Shown piece after piece: positions 6,998-14,682 of a DNA stretch of 22,195 nucleotides. This DNA is from Prevotella sp. UBA1378 (lineage in GTDB: Bacteria; Bacteroidota; Bacteroidia; Bacteroidales; Bacteroidaceae), in contig DBRC01000013.1 in assembly GCA_002305505.1 (NCBI GenBank), positions 21,428 through 43,622 on the forward strand, read 5' to 3'. The translations under genes and the position numbers were made by a program. Each line of letters starts with the position of its first letter. The stretch's first letter is position 1. A model generated the notes under the pieces. It made no database searches. It was not told the DNA's origin and was given only the letters and a program-made list of their open reading frames with translations.

Positions 6998-9250
6998 TTA
7001 CGTATCTTTCATCAAGTCGGTATCAGCAATGGTGATAGCACCACCCTTCTGCAGCTTTCCGAACAAAATTTCGCGCATGAGCAATGGTTTCAGCATCCGG
7101 GCAATAACACGGTCCATCTCGCGGGCACCGTACTGGCGCGTAAATCCCCGCTCAAGCAGCAGTTGGCGCGCTGCCCCGGTCAGCGTCATGCTCACCTTGC
7201 GCGCCGTGAGTTTCCGTTGCAGTTCGCCCAGCTTCTTGTCGAGAATCAGCTCCGCCATCCCGCGATTCATGTCGTTGAAGACGACCGTGCCCGACAAGCG
7301 GTTGATAAACTCGGGCTTGAACGTATTCTTCACCTGTTTCATCATGGCCTCACCGGCCGTAGCATGGCTGTCGAAACCGATTTGCGCCCCGGCAAACTGC
7401 GCCCCGGCATTGCTTGTCATGATAAGAATCACGTTGCGGAAGTCGGCCTTACGCCCTTTATTGTCTGTCAGCCGGGCGTAATCCATCACTTGCAGCAGCA
7501 CATTGTAAATGTCTTGGTGCGCTTTCTCTATCTCGTCGAGCAGCAGCACGCAATTGGGGACCCTGCGGATGGCATCCGTCAGCAGTCCGCCGTCCTCATA
7601 TCCCACATATCCCGCCGGAGAACCGATAAGCTTCGCCACGGTATGCTTCTCGGTGTATTCGCTCATGTCGAAGCGAAGCAGTTCGATACCCAGCTCTTGT
7701 GCCAGCACCCGCGCCACCTCCGTCTTGCCCACGCCTGTCGGGCCGACGAAAAGCAGCGAAGCCAGCGGTTTCTGGTCGTCAAGCAGTCCGGCCTTCGACA
7801 GCAGCACCACCTCGGTAACCTGCCGTACGGCCTCGTCCTGCCCGAATATCCGTGCCGACAGCCGGGCATGCAGCGTGGCGAGCCCGGCATTGTCGTTGTG
7901 CTTTACGGCCAGCGCATCTACCTTGCAGATCTTCGAAAGAATCTCGGCAACCAACTGCCGGTCTACCGTCTGCCGTTTCTGCTTGAGCGGATGCAGTTCG
8001 CGGTATGCGCCCGCTTCGTCGATCAGGTCGATGGCTTTGTCGGGCAAGAAGCGGTCGTTCACGAATTTCGCACTCCCCCTTACGGCAAAGTCGATGGCCT
8101 TATCGGCATATTTCACGCCATGGAATTTCTCATATCCCTTTTTCAGCTGATGCAGTATGTTGACGGTCTCGTCGATACCCGGCTCTCCGATGTCTATCTG
8201 CTGGAAGCGGCGTACCAAGCCTTTCGACCGTTCAAAATAGCGCTTGTACTCCTCGTAAGTAGTGGAACCGATAAACCGGATATTGCCGGCTTCGAGGTAA
8301 GGTTTCAGCAGGTTGGAAGCATCCATCGAACTGTCGCCTACGGTGCCTGCACCCACCAGATTATGGATTTCGTCGATGTAAACGATGGCGTTCCCCTCCT
8401 GGCTGACACCGTCCATCACTTCCTTTATCCGTTTCTCAAAGTCGCCGCGGAACTGCGTGCCGGCCAGCATCGCACCGAGGTCGAGCTGGTAAATGCGGCA
8501 TCCTTTCAGCCGCACCGGGACACGCCCGCTCTCAATGCGGCCGGCCAGCCCGTATACTAGTGCCGTCTTGCCCACGCCCGGTTCGCCGATGTGCAGCGGG
8601 TTGTTCTTCTCTTTCCGGCACAGCACCTGTATGGTGCGCTCCATCTCCTCATCGCGGCCGATGAGCGGATTGCGACCTTTGTACGTATCGTTCAGGCAGG
8701 TAACCATGCGCCGCCATTGCTCCATCCGGGCCATCTGCAGCCCGTCTTCTCCGCCTTCGTCGGTACTGCCGTCTTCCCCCATCCCGAAGATTTCATCGGA
8801 CACAGTCTCCTCCTGTTCATAACGCGATATCAGTTCGCTCATGAAACCGTCGATGCCGGAGCCTAAGTTCTTTTCCAGGATATAGGCAGCAAACGACTCA
8901 TCGAGCTGCAGTATTGCCTTGATGACATGCGGCACCTTGATGAACCGTGCATTCGACGAAGTGACGATGGCCACGCACCGGGACAGCACGAACCGCATCT
9001 GCTCGGACATGTCGGGGGTATAATCTCCGCTCTCCTGCACCATCTCCTGACCGGCCAGATAATCGCGGATCGACCGCATAAACTGATTGAGCTCACAGTT
9101 GAAACCAATGAGCGACATACAGAACCCGTCTTGCTTCATCAGTGCCAGCAAGGCGTGTTCGGGCATTGTGAACTCATGGTGGTACGACAGGCAGATAGCG
9201 TGCATATCGGAAAACATCCGGTTCACTTGGGGCGAGTAATATATTTCCAT
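6998..9250 (-). CDS. clpA: ATP-dependent Clp protease ATP-binding subunit ClpA
   Basis: A hexameric AAA+ unfoldase that feeds substrates into ClpP. The 750 residues are close to the E. coli ClpA length. An N-domain (about 1-145), where ClpS docks, leads to a short acidic linker (about 147-172). AAA module D1 has Walker A GEPGVGKT (222-229) and Walker B YIDEIH (291-296). Module D2 has Walker A GPTGVGKT (503-510), Walker B LLLDEIEK (about 569-576) and TSNAG. The ClpP-docking loop reads IGF (624-626), where E. coli ClpA has IGL. There is no ClpB/ClpC-type middle coiled coil. It starts 2 bp after the clpS stop, so the two are almost certainly translationally coupled. ClpP must be encoded elsewhere. 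Confidence 0.97.
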   Translation of the reverse strand: MEIYYSPQVNRMFSDMHAICLSYHHEFTMPEHALLALMKQDGFCMSLIGFNCELNQFMRSIRDYLAGQEMVQESGDYTPDMSEQMRFVLSRCVAIVTSSNARFIKVPHVIKAILQLDESFAAYILEKNLGSGIDGFMSELISRYEQEETVSDEIFGMGEDGSTDEGGEDGLQMARMEQWRRMVTCLNDTYKGRNPLIGRDEEMERTIQVLCRKEKNNPLHIGEPGVGKTALVYGLAGRIESGRVPVRLKGCRIYQLDLGAMLAGTQFRGDFEKRIKEVMDGVSQEGNAIVYIDEIHNLVGAGTVGDSSMDASNLLKPYLEAGNIRFIGSTTYEEYKRYFERSKGLVRRFQQIDIGEPGIDETVNILHQLKKGYEKFHGVKYADKAIDFAVRGSAKFVNDRFLPDKAIDLIDEAGAYRELHPLKQKRQTVDRQLVAEILSKICKVDALAVKHNDNAGLATLHARLSARIFGQDEAVRQVTEVVLLSKAGLLDDQKPLASLLFVGPTGVGKTEVARVLAQELGIELLRFDMSEYTEKHTVAKLIGSPAGYVGYEDGGLLTDAIRRVPNCVLLLDEIEKAHQDIYNVLLQVMDYARLTDNKGRKADFRNVILIMTSNAGAQFAGAQIGFDSHATAGEAMMKQVKNTFKPEFINRLSGTVVFNDMNRGMAELILDKKLGELQRKLTARKVSMTLTGAARQLLLERGFTRQYGAREMDRVIARMLKPLLMREILFGKLQKGGAITIADTDLMKDT

Positions 9251-9252
9251 TT

Positions 9253-9558
9253 CTAACTTTCCGGTTCGCAGGCAAGGCGCAGCGGGAATCCGGCGCCGCG
9301 TGCCAGTTGGGTGGCTTTGGCCACTTTCGACACGGCGATGTCGTAGCTGTAAACTCCCACTACGGCATGGCCGGAGCGGTGTACCTGCAACATCAGCCGC
9401 TCTGCTTCCGCTTCGCTTTTAAAGAATATTTGTTTAAGAACCATAACGACAAACTCCATCGTGGTGAAGTCGTCGTTATAGATGATTACCTTGTAACGGC
9501 GCGGCTCGCGAAGGCCAGTACGTTGACGTTCCTTTACAGACGATTGTTCCTTGGGCAT
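9253..9558 (-). CDS. clpS: ClpS adaptor, N-degron recognin
   Basis: A 101-residue adaptor that binds N-terminal Leu, Phe, Tyr or Trp and hands the protein to ClpA. All the pocket residues I could place are present with constant offset from E. coli ClpS: Asn28-Asp29-Asp30, Thr32, the gatekeeper Met34, Met56 and His60. A polar, basic N-terminal tail of about 20 residues precedes the core, as needed for engaging the ClpA pore. It is the first gene of clpS-clpA-aat. The start lies only 18 bp downstream of the S8 protease stop, and I see no clear promoter or terminator between them. Read-through from the protease gene is therefore possible, or a promoter lies inside that gene. Confidence 0.95.
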   Translation of the reverse strand: MPKEQSSVKERQRTGLREPRRYKVIIYNDDFTTMEFVVMVLKQIFFKSEAEAERLMLQVHRSGHAVVGVYSYDIAVSKVAKATQLARGAGFPLRLACEPES

Positions 9559-9576
9559 AACTGTCTTCGACTATAC

Positions 9577-11820
9577 TTAAAGCCTGATGAGCGTAGAACC
9601 GGTGGTTTCCTTGTCGCCGGTATCCAGCTGGACGGCATATACACCGCCGGCCAACTGCGAGAGGTCGACGGTGCCGTTCACCAACTGCTTTCTCATCACC
9701 AGTTTTCCATCGATACCGTAAATGCTGACCGTTGCCCGGCCTACTCCCCCGATTTGCAGCATCTTACCGTTGAGCGTGAATACAGCCTTAGCCGGCTGGT
9801 GGGCAGAGATATGCTCCACGCCGCTTATCCCGTTAATCTCCAACAGCCCTTTGTAGGCGTCAATCAGACCGTAACCATAACGGTAGTTGGGATAACCGGC
9901 GCCGGCCTCGGGATGAGATGCCGTCTTGGCAAACAGCTCCTTAACGGCCTCGGGTGTCAGCGTCGGGTCGGCCTGCAGCCACAGGGCAATAACCCCCGTT
10001 ACAACCGGAGCCGACATCGACGTGCCGCTTTCGGCATTCATGTAATACGTTTTACCGTTTCCGGTAAGCTCTTCCACCAACATTTCCCCTATTTTCTTGC
10101 CAATGGGGGTATAGCTGTTAAAAGCCGAAACAACGTTGTGACCGGGTGCAGCGATGTCGGGCTTCATATTGCCTGTCAGCGTAGGGCCCGTGCCCGACCA
10201 ACTGACAATCTGCCCTGTCGGGTTGGTATTATAAAAGCAATTCACCTTGTCGCCGCCGACGTTCATGATACTGTCCCTGAAACTCATCACCCCAACCTGT
10301 ATCATCCTGTCGAAGATGCCCGGGACACAGACCGTATAGGGGGCATTGATAACATACCCCGACTTGTTCAGGCGGTTAAACGTTGCCGTTTCGCTCTGCC
10401 CCATGATTTCCACCTCGCCTTCACTCTCTACGACGAACGAGGCCGAGGGCGAAACATAGTTGGCGATAGTGGTTGGAAGCAGCAGTTTCACCTCATACGA
10501 AACCGTGCCGGGATACGTCTGATAGGCTCTCGCTACACAGACGAGGGTGTCTGCCAGATTACCGGAAACGACCGTATCGCGGAAATCCCTGTCAAAACCG
10601 ACGGCTTTCGACGGGATGCACAGCGTATCCATGGTGCTTTTCATATCGACAAGAAATTTCAGCACGAAGTCGCTGGACGAGCGCAGCGTTATGGCCGGCG
10701 TCAGGCTGGATTTGAACCACAGCCGCCCATCGAACGTTTCGTAAGCGGGCTTCCGCTTATAGATAATGCCGTCGCCGCTGTTCCCTGCCGAGTAGACGAT
10801 AATCCGCCCGGGGCCTGTAAGGGCGTTCAACATTTCCTCCAGCAGGTCATAGCTGGTGTTGAGATCCATCTGGCTACCGAAGCTGCAGTTCACGACGCAG
10901 GGCTGGCCATGCTCCTCGGCATAGTCCATGATATGCTTGATGGCCAAAATCTCCATGACATTGTACAGAAAGAGTTTTTGGTTGAGGACGTAATTGAAGA
11001 GCGTATCGCCGACCCCTTGCTTCAGACTGGCATTGATGGATTCATACAACGCATTGGTTTGTTCCTCCGTACCGGTGTCGAGGAATGTCAGACTGGCCAC
11101 GATATCCGATTCGTAGGCGATACCGCGGTACTTTCCCTTGCCCACCATACTACCGGCGGCAATGCCCATCACGTGTGTACCGTGATGCTGGGCCGAATCG
11201 CACGTGCCCCTTGCAGCCCACAGCTTTTCCGGCGTGTCGTAGGTGGTGCCGATGTGCTTGTACCCGCTGGTGCCGCCGGTATAGATGTCCCACACCTGCT
11301 TGATGCGCAGGTGTCCGCCGGCATCGGTGAACATCGGATGGGTAAAATCAAAGCCCGTATCGGCTATGCCTACCACGACGCCCTTCCCGGTATATGCCTG
11401 CGGCAGGCTAAGCCCCTCGTATGCAGGCACGGCCTTTATGGCTGCCGCAGTGCTGTCGAGCATGCTGTGGCTGGCTTTATTGGCTTCCATCCTGAGCACG
11501 CCGGCTTCGCGCGACAGTGCCCCTATCGACGCCACGGGGACAATGGCGATATAGATGCTGCCCACACTGTCGATGACTACACAGCCGTGCTTCGGTAGGA
11601 TACCGGCATCTTGCCCGTCGGCCAGTTTCACTAATGCGGCAACAGCCGTGGCCGTGGCGGCTGGTGCTTTTTTCATTCCCCGCCCGGGCACCGGTTGCTG
11701 CGCACTCACATGTTCAATCAGCAACGGTGTAAGTTTACTGAGTTCTGCGTCGCTCTGTGCTGTGGCTTTTGTGCCGTAGAGCAACAAGATGGCAATTGCA
11801 ATTAATGTACATTTATTCAT
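9577..11820 (-). CDS. Secreted S8 subtilisin-like serine protease with a type A sorting-like C-terminus
   Basis: A 747-residue predicted secreted endopeptidase. A signal peptide (about 1-22, cleavage near ATAQ) precedes a prodomain-like region. The subtilase catalytic triad is complete: Asp154 in GIADTGFD, His213 in HGTH, and Ser601 in GTSMSAP. A long insertion of about 230 residues, rich in beta-strand sequence, separates the oxyanion-side motif (YSAGNSGDG) from the serine; this is common in Bacteroidales subtilases. The final 65 residues (VSIYGIDGKLV, VDLSQLAGGVYAVQL, ending STLIRL) resemble the type IX secretion type A sorting domain, suggesting surface display or release. It lies 114 bp after the M6 protease and 18 bp before clpS. 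I see no convincing promoter of its own, so co-transcription with the M6 gene is possible. Confidence 0.9.
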   Translation of the reverse strand: MNKCTLIAIAILLLYGTKATAQSDAELSKLTPLLIEHVSAQQPVPGRGMKKAPAATATAVAALVKLADGQDAGILPKHGCVVIDSVGSIYIAIVPVASIGALSREAGVLRMEANKASHSMLDSTAAAIKAVPAYEGLSLPQAYTGKGVVVGIADTGFDFTHPMFTDAGGHLRIKQVWDIYTGGTSGYKHIGTTYDTPEKLWAARGTCDSAQHHGTHVMGIAAGSMVGKGKYRGIAYESDIVASLTFLDTGTEEQTNALYESINASLKQGVGDTLFNYVLNQKLFLYNVMEILAIKHIMDYAEEHGQPCVVNCSFGSQMDLNTSYDLLEEMLNALTGPGRIIVYSAGNSGDGIIYKRKPAYETFDGRLWFKSSLTPAITLRSSSDFVLKFLVDMKSTMDTLCIPSKAVGFDRDFRDTVVSGNLADTLVCVARAYQTYPGTVSYEVKLLLPTTIANYVSPSASFVVESEGEVEIMGQSETATFNRLNKSGYVINAPYTVCVPGIFDRMIQVGVMSFRDSIMNVGGDKVNCFYNTNPTGQIVSWSGTGPTLTGNMKPDIAAPGHNVVSAFNSYTPIGKKIGEMLVEELTGNGKTYYMNAESGTSMSAPVVTGVIALWLQADPTLTPEAVKELFAKTASHPEAGAGYPNYRYGYGLIDAYKGLLEINGISGVEHISAHQPAKAVFTLNGKMLQIGGVGRATVSIYGIDGKLVMRKQLVNGTVDLSQLAGGVYAVQLDTGDKETTGSTLIRL

Positions 11821-11911
11821 CTTTCACCTAAATTTATCCATGTAAATATCTTCCCGCTTCTTACGCTTTTATTGTTTCATGTGGCGGAACCCGACTGTCT
11901 CATGCAGCGCA

Positions 11912-11929
11912 GCCGGCCCACAGGCCGGC
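11912..11929. terminator. GC-rich hairpin between the two protease genes
   Basis: GCCGGCC (11912-11918) and GGCCGGC (11923-11929) form a perfect 7-bp stem around CACA. It lies about 5 bp past the stop of the M6 protease gene. There is no T-run on either side, so complete termination is doubtful. It could protect or partly attenuate the upstream mRNA. The rest of 11821-11934 holds nothing else I can name. Confidence 0.4.
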
Positions 11930-11934
11930 CCTGC

Positions 11935-14085
11935 TCACTTCACAACCTTCTTCCCTCCGCGTACGTACAGGCCGCGCCCTAATTTGCCGAAGTCGGTACC
12001 GGCATTACGGCCGTCGATGGTGTAAATCATCCCGCCGGCCGGAGCTGCTGCCGAAGTGCTTATATCCAAGATTCCGGACACGGCGCCCGCTACGACCTTC
12101 ACTTCGTCGAGGAAAAAACGCTTGGACGGCTTGAACGCCAGTTGCACATTCCCCTTACCGGTAAGCGTTGCCGTGAACTCTGTCCACTGGCCGTCGGCCA
12201 TTGTAAAGTTGGTATCCGACAGCACAGCCCCGTTGCTCACGCTCAAAGCCAGCGACCTGCCGTCGCCCTTCCATGGGGCTGCCATGAACGTAAGCGTCGT
12301 TTCGCCGTCGATATAGAATGCCGGGGAAACGGTTTCACCCTGTACACTGGCACCACCGAAAAAGCCGCATTTATAACCGCCCTTGGCACTCACGCTCGAC
12401 CATCCCCCGGTATAGTCGGAAGAAAGGATGCCCCGTGCCGTCATGCGCCCGTCCCACACTCCGTCATTGCCCCCGGAACCGGCACACTGGTCGAAAGTCT
12501 CATGAAAGAAAGTGCCTTCGGGCAGCGAGGGGCCGGTAGTATTGGTGGTAAACTCGAAGGCCATCGTGCCGTCGGCATTCTGTGTAATGCCGACGATGCT
12601 CTCTTCCATAAAATAACCGCCCGCCTTATTCGCATTATAGAGCGACGCTGCCGGCACAGACGTGGCCGACAGGCTGTTGTTGCCCTTATAAGGATAAGGG
12701 TCGCCCTCAAGCGTCGTCCGCAGGTATTGGTTGGAAACAGTGTTATAATACTTGCTGTCGTCGTCGTTGTCGGCATGGAATATCGTCAGCCGCTGGTGGG
12801 TGTTCTTAAATTCCGCGCCGTAATATGCCGAGTAGTCCACGAACGTGTTCACCCAGTTATTCGCCCATATTGTTTGGTTGTAATCTACATGCAATATCAG
12901 CATGCCCCGGCCGGGGAGCTCTGCATCCCATCCCGTCGGCTGGCGGTTTTCCAGCAGATAGTATTCGTCGGCATGACCGCTGTTGTACAGGATATAGGCA
13001 TCGCCCCCCTCACTCAGCGGCTTCATGCCCGACACCGACAGGTCGGCGTTTAACTCGATGGGGGACAGCCACCCCGACGCCATCCGCTCATAACTGGTAT
13101 AACCGGCCGGACAATAACCGTTGCCGTTATAACTGCCCGATGCCATGATATCCCAAGAACTCATGTTGAAATTGCCACTGTACTGGGTGTCGTACATGTC
13201 GGGAAGCCCCAGGCAATGCGTGAACTCATGGCAGAACGTGCCGATACCGGCTATCACGCCGTTGGCGTTCAGCTCATTGCCGCAGGCATAGGTGTCGATT
13301 CTCATGCCGTCGATGGTGAGCGACTTACCGGCGGACGTCAACGACCACTCATGGGGCCATACGGCATTTTCCATCTGGCTGTCGGCTTCACCGTAACCGG
13401 CATAAAGTATATACACCTGCTCTACTTCGCTATCACCGTCCCAGTCGTAATCGGCGAAATTAACCGAGTCGGCCGCTAACAGGCAGGCATCCACCGTCAT
13501 CTGTGCAGGTTGCCGGTCGTTGCCGCTGCTGGTATTGCCACCGTAATATTCCATGGTGTGACTGAGCGTGACTGGCCCGACAATATCAAAGTTCAGCTCG
13601 AACTGCCCACGGCTTTGGGCCTTGAAATAGTCGTACACACTGCCCACGAAGCCTTCATGCGAGCTATAGCCCTCTTTATTCAATATATCATTGTATTTCG
13701 ATTTGTCATGGGCTGCACCAAACTTCACGTCCGAGAACTGTGCCAGTATGACGAGGCCTTTCTTCTGCCCCTTATAATCCGATATCGCGGTGGCCCGTTT
13801 CCGCGGCAGGCGGGCAGCCCGTTTCTTCGCCCCAGCCTGCTGGCGTTGCCTGAACAGTTCGCTTATCTGCGCTGTTGTTACGGGCAGATAGGCTCCCTCG
13901 GCCTTAATATAGCGGGTACCGTCTACAGCTTTCCAATAATGCATAAATTCATCACCCGTCAACTGGGCTTCCACCACGCTTCCGTCGGCCAATTTCAAGG
14001 TACGCCACAATCCCGGCTTAGCAGGGACTGCCGACAGGCTTACAGCCACGGTCAAAAGCGACAGAAAGAAATGTAATCTCTTCAT
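11935..14085 (-). CDS. Secreted M6-type zinc metalloprotease
   Basis: A 716-residue secreted endopeptidase. A signal peptide (about 1-20, SLSAVPA) leads to a prodomain of about 90 residues, typical of immune-inhibitor-A-like M6 proteins, then a basic processing-like segment (KKRAARLPRKR, about 86-96). The catalytic zinc site is HEFTHCLGLPD, with His286, Glu287, His290, Gly293 and Asp296. Residues about 525-665 form a beta-rich jelly-roll-like module (from HETFDQCAGSGGNDGVWDG to FFLDEVKVV). The tail (MIYTIDGRNAG, RGLYVRGGKKVVK) is the short C-terminal motif found on many secreted Bacteroidales and Prevotella proteins. A -7 box lies 28 bp upstream of the start. It is probably the first gene of an M6-S8 pair. 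Confidence 0.9.
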   Translation of the reverse strand: MKRLHFFLSLLTVAVSLSAVPAKPGLWRTLKLADGSVVEAQLTGDEFMHYWKAVDGTRYIKAEGAYLPVTTAQISELFRQRQQAGAKKRAARLPRKRATAISDYKGQKKGLVILAQFSDVKFGAAHDKSKYNDILNKEGYSSHEGFVGSVYDYFKAQSRGQFELNFDIVGPVTLSHTMEYYGGNTSSGNDRQPAQMTVDACLLAADSVNFADYDWDGDSEVEQVYILYAGYGEADSQMENAVWPHEWSLTSAGKSLTIDGMRIDTYACGNELNANGVIAGIGTFCHEFTHCLGLPDMYDTQYSGNFNMSSWDIMASGSYNGNGYCPAGYTSYERMASGWLSPIELNADLSVSGMKPLSEGGDAYILYNSGHADEYYLLENRQPTGWDAELPGRGMLILHVDYNQTIWANNWVNTFVDYSAYYGAEFKNTHQRLTIFHADNDDDSKYYNTVSNQYLRTTLEGDPYPYKGNNSLSATSVPAASLYNANKAGGYFMEESIVGITQNADGTMAFEFTTNTTGPSLPEGTFFHETFDQCAGSGGNDGVWDGRMTARGILSSDYTGGWSSVSAKGGYKCGFFGGASVQGETVSPAFYIDGETTLTFMAAPWKGDGRSLALSVSNGAVLSDTNFTMADGQWTEFTATLTGKGNVQLAFKPSKRFFLDEVKVVAGAVSGILDISTSAAAPAGGMIYTIDGRNAGTDFGKLGRGLYVRGGKKVVK

Positions 14086-14113
14086 TTATTGTTGTTTTAT
14101 AAATTCTAAAATG

Positions 14114-14121
14114 CAAAATTA
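14114..14121 (-). promoter_or_regulatory. Probable -7 box for the M6 protease gene
   Basis: TAATTTTG on the minus strand matches TAnnTTTG and lies 28 bp upstream of the ATG at 14085, giving a leader of about 20 nt. The expected TTTG 19-21 bp further upstream is not a good match (AAAG), so the promoter may be weak or activator-dependent. Confidence 0.5.
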
Positions 14122-14198
14122 CTCATTTTTACCGAAATAATCTTTCCCTCACAGGAAAAAAACATTCGAATTATATTTCATCCGCCAATTTGTCACCT

Positions 14199-14296
14199 GA
14201 GTTCGGGATAAGGACTTCACATTAATCCGGACGACGGTGCCCCCTTTGCGCTGTGGCGGACGGCCATTGCAAGGCGGAGGATTTACCCCCGTTTTG
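14199..14296 (-). repeat. Dispersed intergenic repeat, copy B
   Basis: The reverse complement aligns over about 98 bp with copy A (21-116), with roughly a dozen differences including single-base indels in the G-runs. It forms the left end of the MITE-like element, with the common terminus GAGTTC facing outward. Confidence 0.85.
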
Positions 14297-14372
14297 ATTT
14301 TTGGCCATTTTCCTGTGATTTTTGGGCGCACCTGCATAACCCTGTGTTTGGAAAGCCGGGCAAAGCGGTAAC

Positions 14373-14400
14373 TAACGGATTAACGGGTTAACGGGTTAAC
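14373..14400 (+). repeat. 8-bp tandem repeat TAACGGRT
   Basis: Three full copies (TAACGGAT, TAACGGGT, TAACGGGT) plus a partial TAAC directly abut the left arm of the large palindrome. The final TTAAC also pairs with GTTAA at the palindrome's right end (14506-14510). Confidence 0.85.
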
Positions 14401-14510
14401 ATATTGAAATCGTACAAGCATCTTGTAGCCCTGCTACAAGCACCTTGTAGCAAGAGTACAAGCACCTTGTAGCAGGGCTACAAGATGCTTGTACGATTTC
14501 AATACGTTAA
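14396..14510. repeat. 115-bp palindrome made of four 15-bp palindromes at 22-bp period
   Basis: Arms 14402-14440 and 14466-14504 are perfectly complementary (39 bp; I checked each pair). One A-C mismatch away, pairing continues for 5 bp to 14396 and 14510. The centre can pair further through CTTGTA (14444-14449) and TACAAG (14457-14462). The interior is periodic: TACAAG-N3-CTTGTA occurs four times, starting at 14413, 14435, 14457 and 14479, exactly 22 bp apart with 7-bp gaps. The four N3 centres are CAT, CAC, CAC and ATG. Confidence 0.95.
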
Positions 14511-14573
14511 TGCCGCCGCAGCGCAAAGGGGGCACCGTCGTCCGGATTAACGTGAAGTCCTTGTCCCGAACTC
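14511..14573 (+). repeat. Dispersed intergenic repeat, copy C
   Basis: A 63-bp copy matching the terminal part of copies A and B (GCAGCGCAAAGGG, GTCCGGATTAACGTGA, CCCGAACTC). It stops at TGCCGCC and lacks the ATCCTCCGCCTTGCAA part; the palindrome begins immediately to its left. It forms the right end of the MITE-like element, with GAACTC facing outward. Confidence 0.9.
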
Positions 14574-14593
14574 ACGCTTACATTATTATATAA

Positions 14594-14625
14594 TTTCAGG
14601 CACCGCCTGCAGACGGTGCCTGAAA
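14594..14625 (-). terminator. Probable terminator of the SusCD operon
   Basis: A 12-bp perfect stem, TTTCAGGCACCG with CGGTGCCTGAAA, encloses an 8-nt loop about 58 bp past the stop of the BACON lipoprotein gene. On the minus strand the stem is followed by TTATATAATAATG, which is AT-rich but not a pure U-tract. It closes the five-gene operon. Confidence 0.65.
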
Positions 14626-14682
14626 GATAGGCATAGGGTTGTTGATTCTACCCCCCTGCCAAATGATGCTCTAATAGCAGAA

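Larger units (their letters stand above)
14199..14573. mobile_element. MITE-like element with 61-bp terminal inverted repeats
   Basis: The left end 14199-14259, starting GAGTTCGGGATAAGGAC, is the inverted complement of the right end 14513-14573. By hand 58 of 61 positions match; the differences are at positions 11, 23 and 56. The left end continues to 14296 in a form shared with the copy at 21-116. Between the ends lie a T-rich stretch, an 8-bp tandem repeat and a large palindrome. No transposase or convincing ORF is present, and I find no clear target-site duplication. It occupies most of the 597-bp gap between the M6 protease gene and the end of the SusCD operon. The name MITE-like describes the structure and does not show mobility. 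Confidence 0.65.

Noticed and set aside
6974..8560. 528-codon + strand frame opposite clpA
   Set aside because: clpA motifs are complete on the minus strand. The antisense product has no domain, promoter or signal.
9307..11598. 763-codon open frame on the + strand opposite the S8 protease and clpS
   Set aside because: It lies wholly antisense to genes with intact catalytic motifs, its translation shows no recognisable domain, and such frames are common opposite GC-rich genes with strong codon bias.
14149..14337. 62-codon minus-strand frame inside the MITE-like element
   Set aside because: It runs through the repeat end, which differs between copies by single-base indels that would break the frame, and the product has no recognisable features.
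14396..14510. CRISPR-like reading of the 22-bp spaced repeats
   Set aside because: The gaps are only 7 bp, too short for spacers. The array is mirror-symmetric and no cas genes are nearby.
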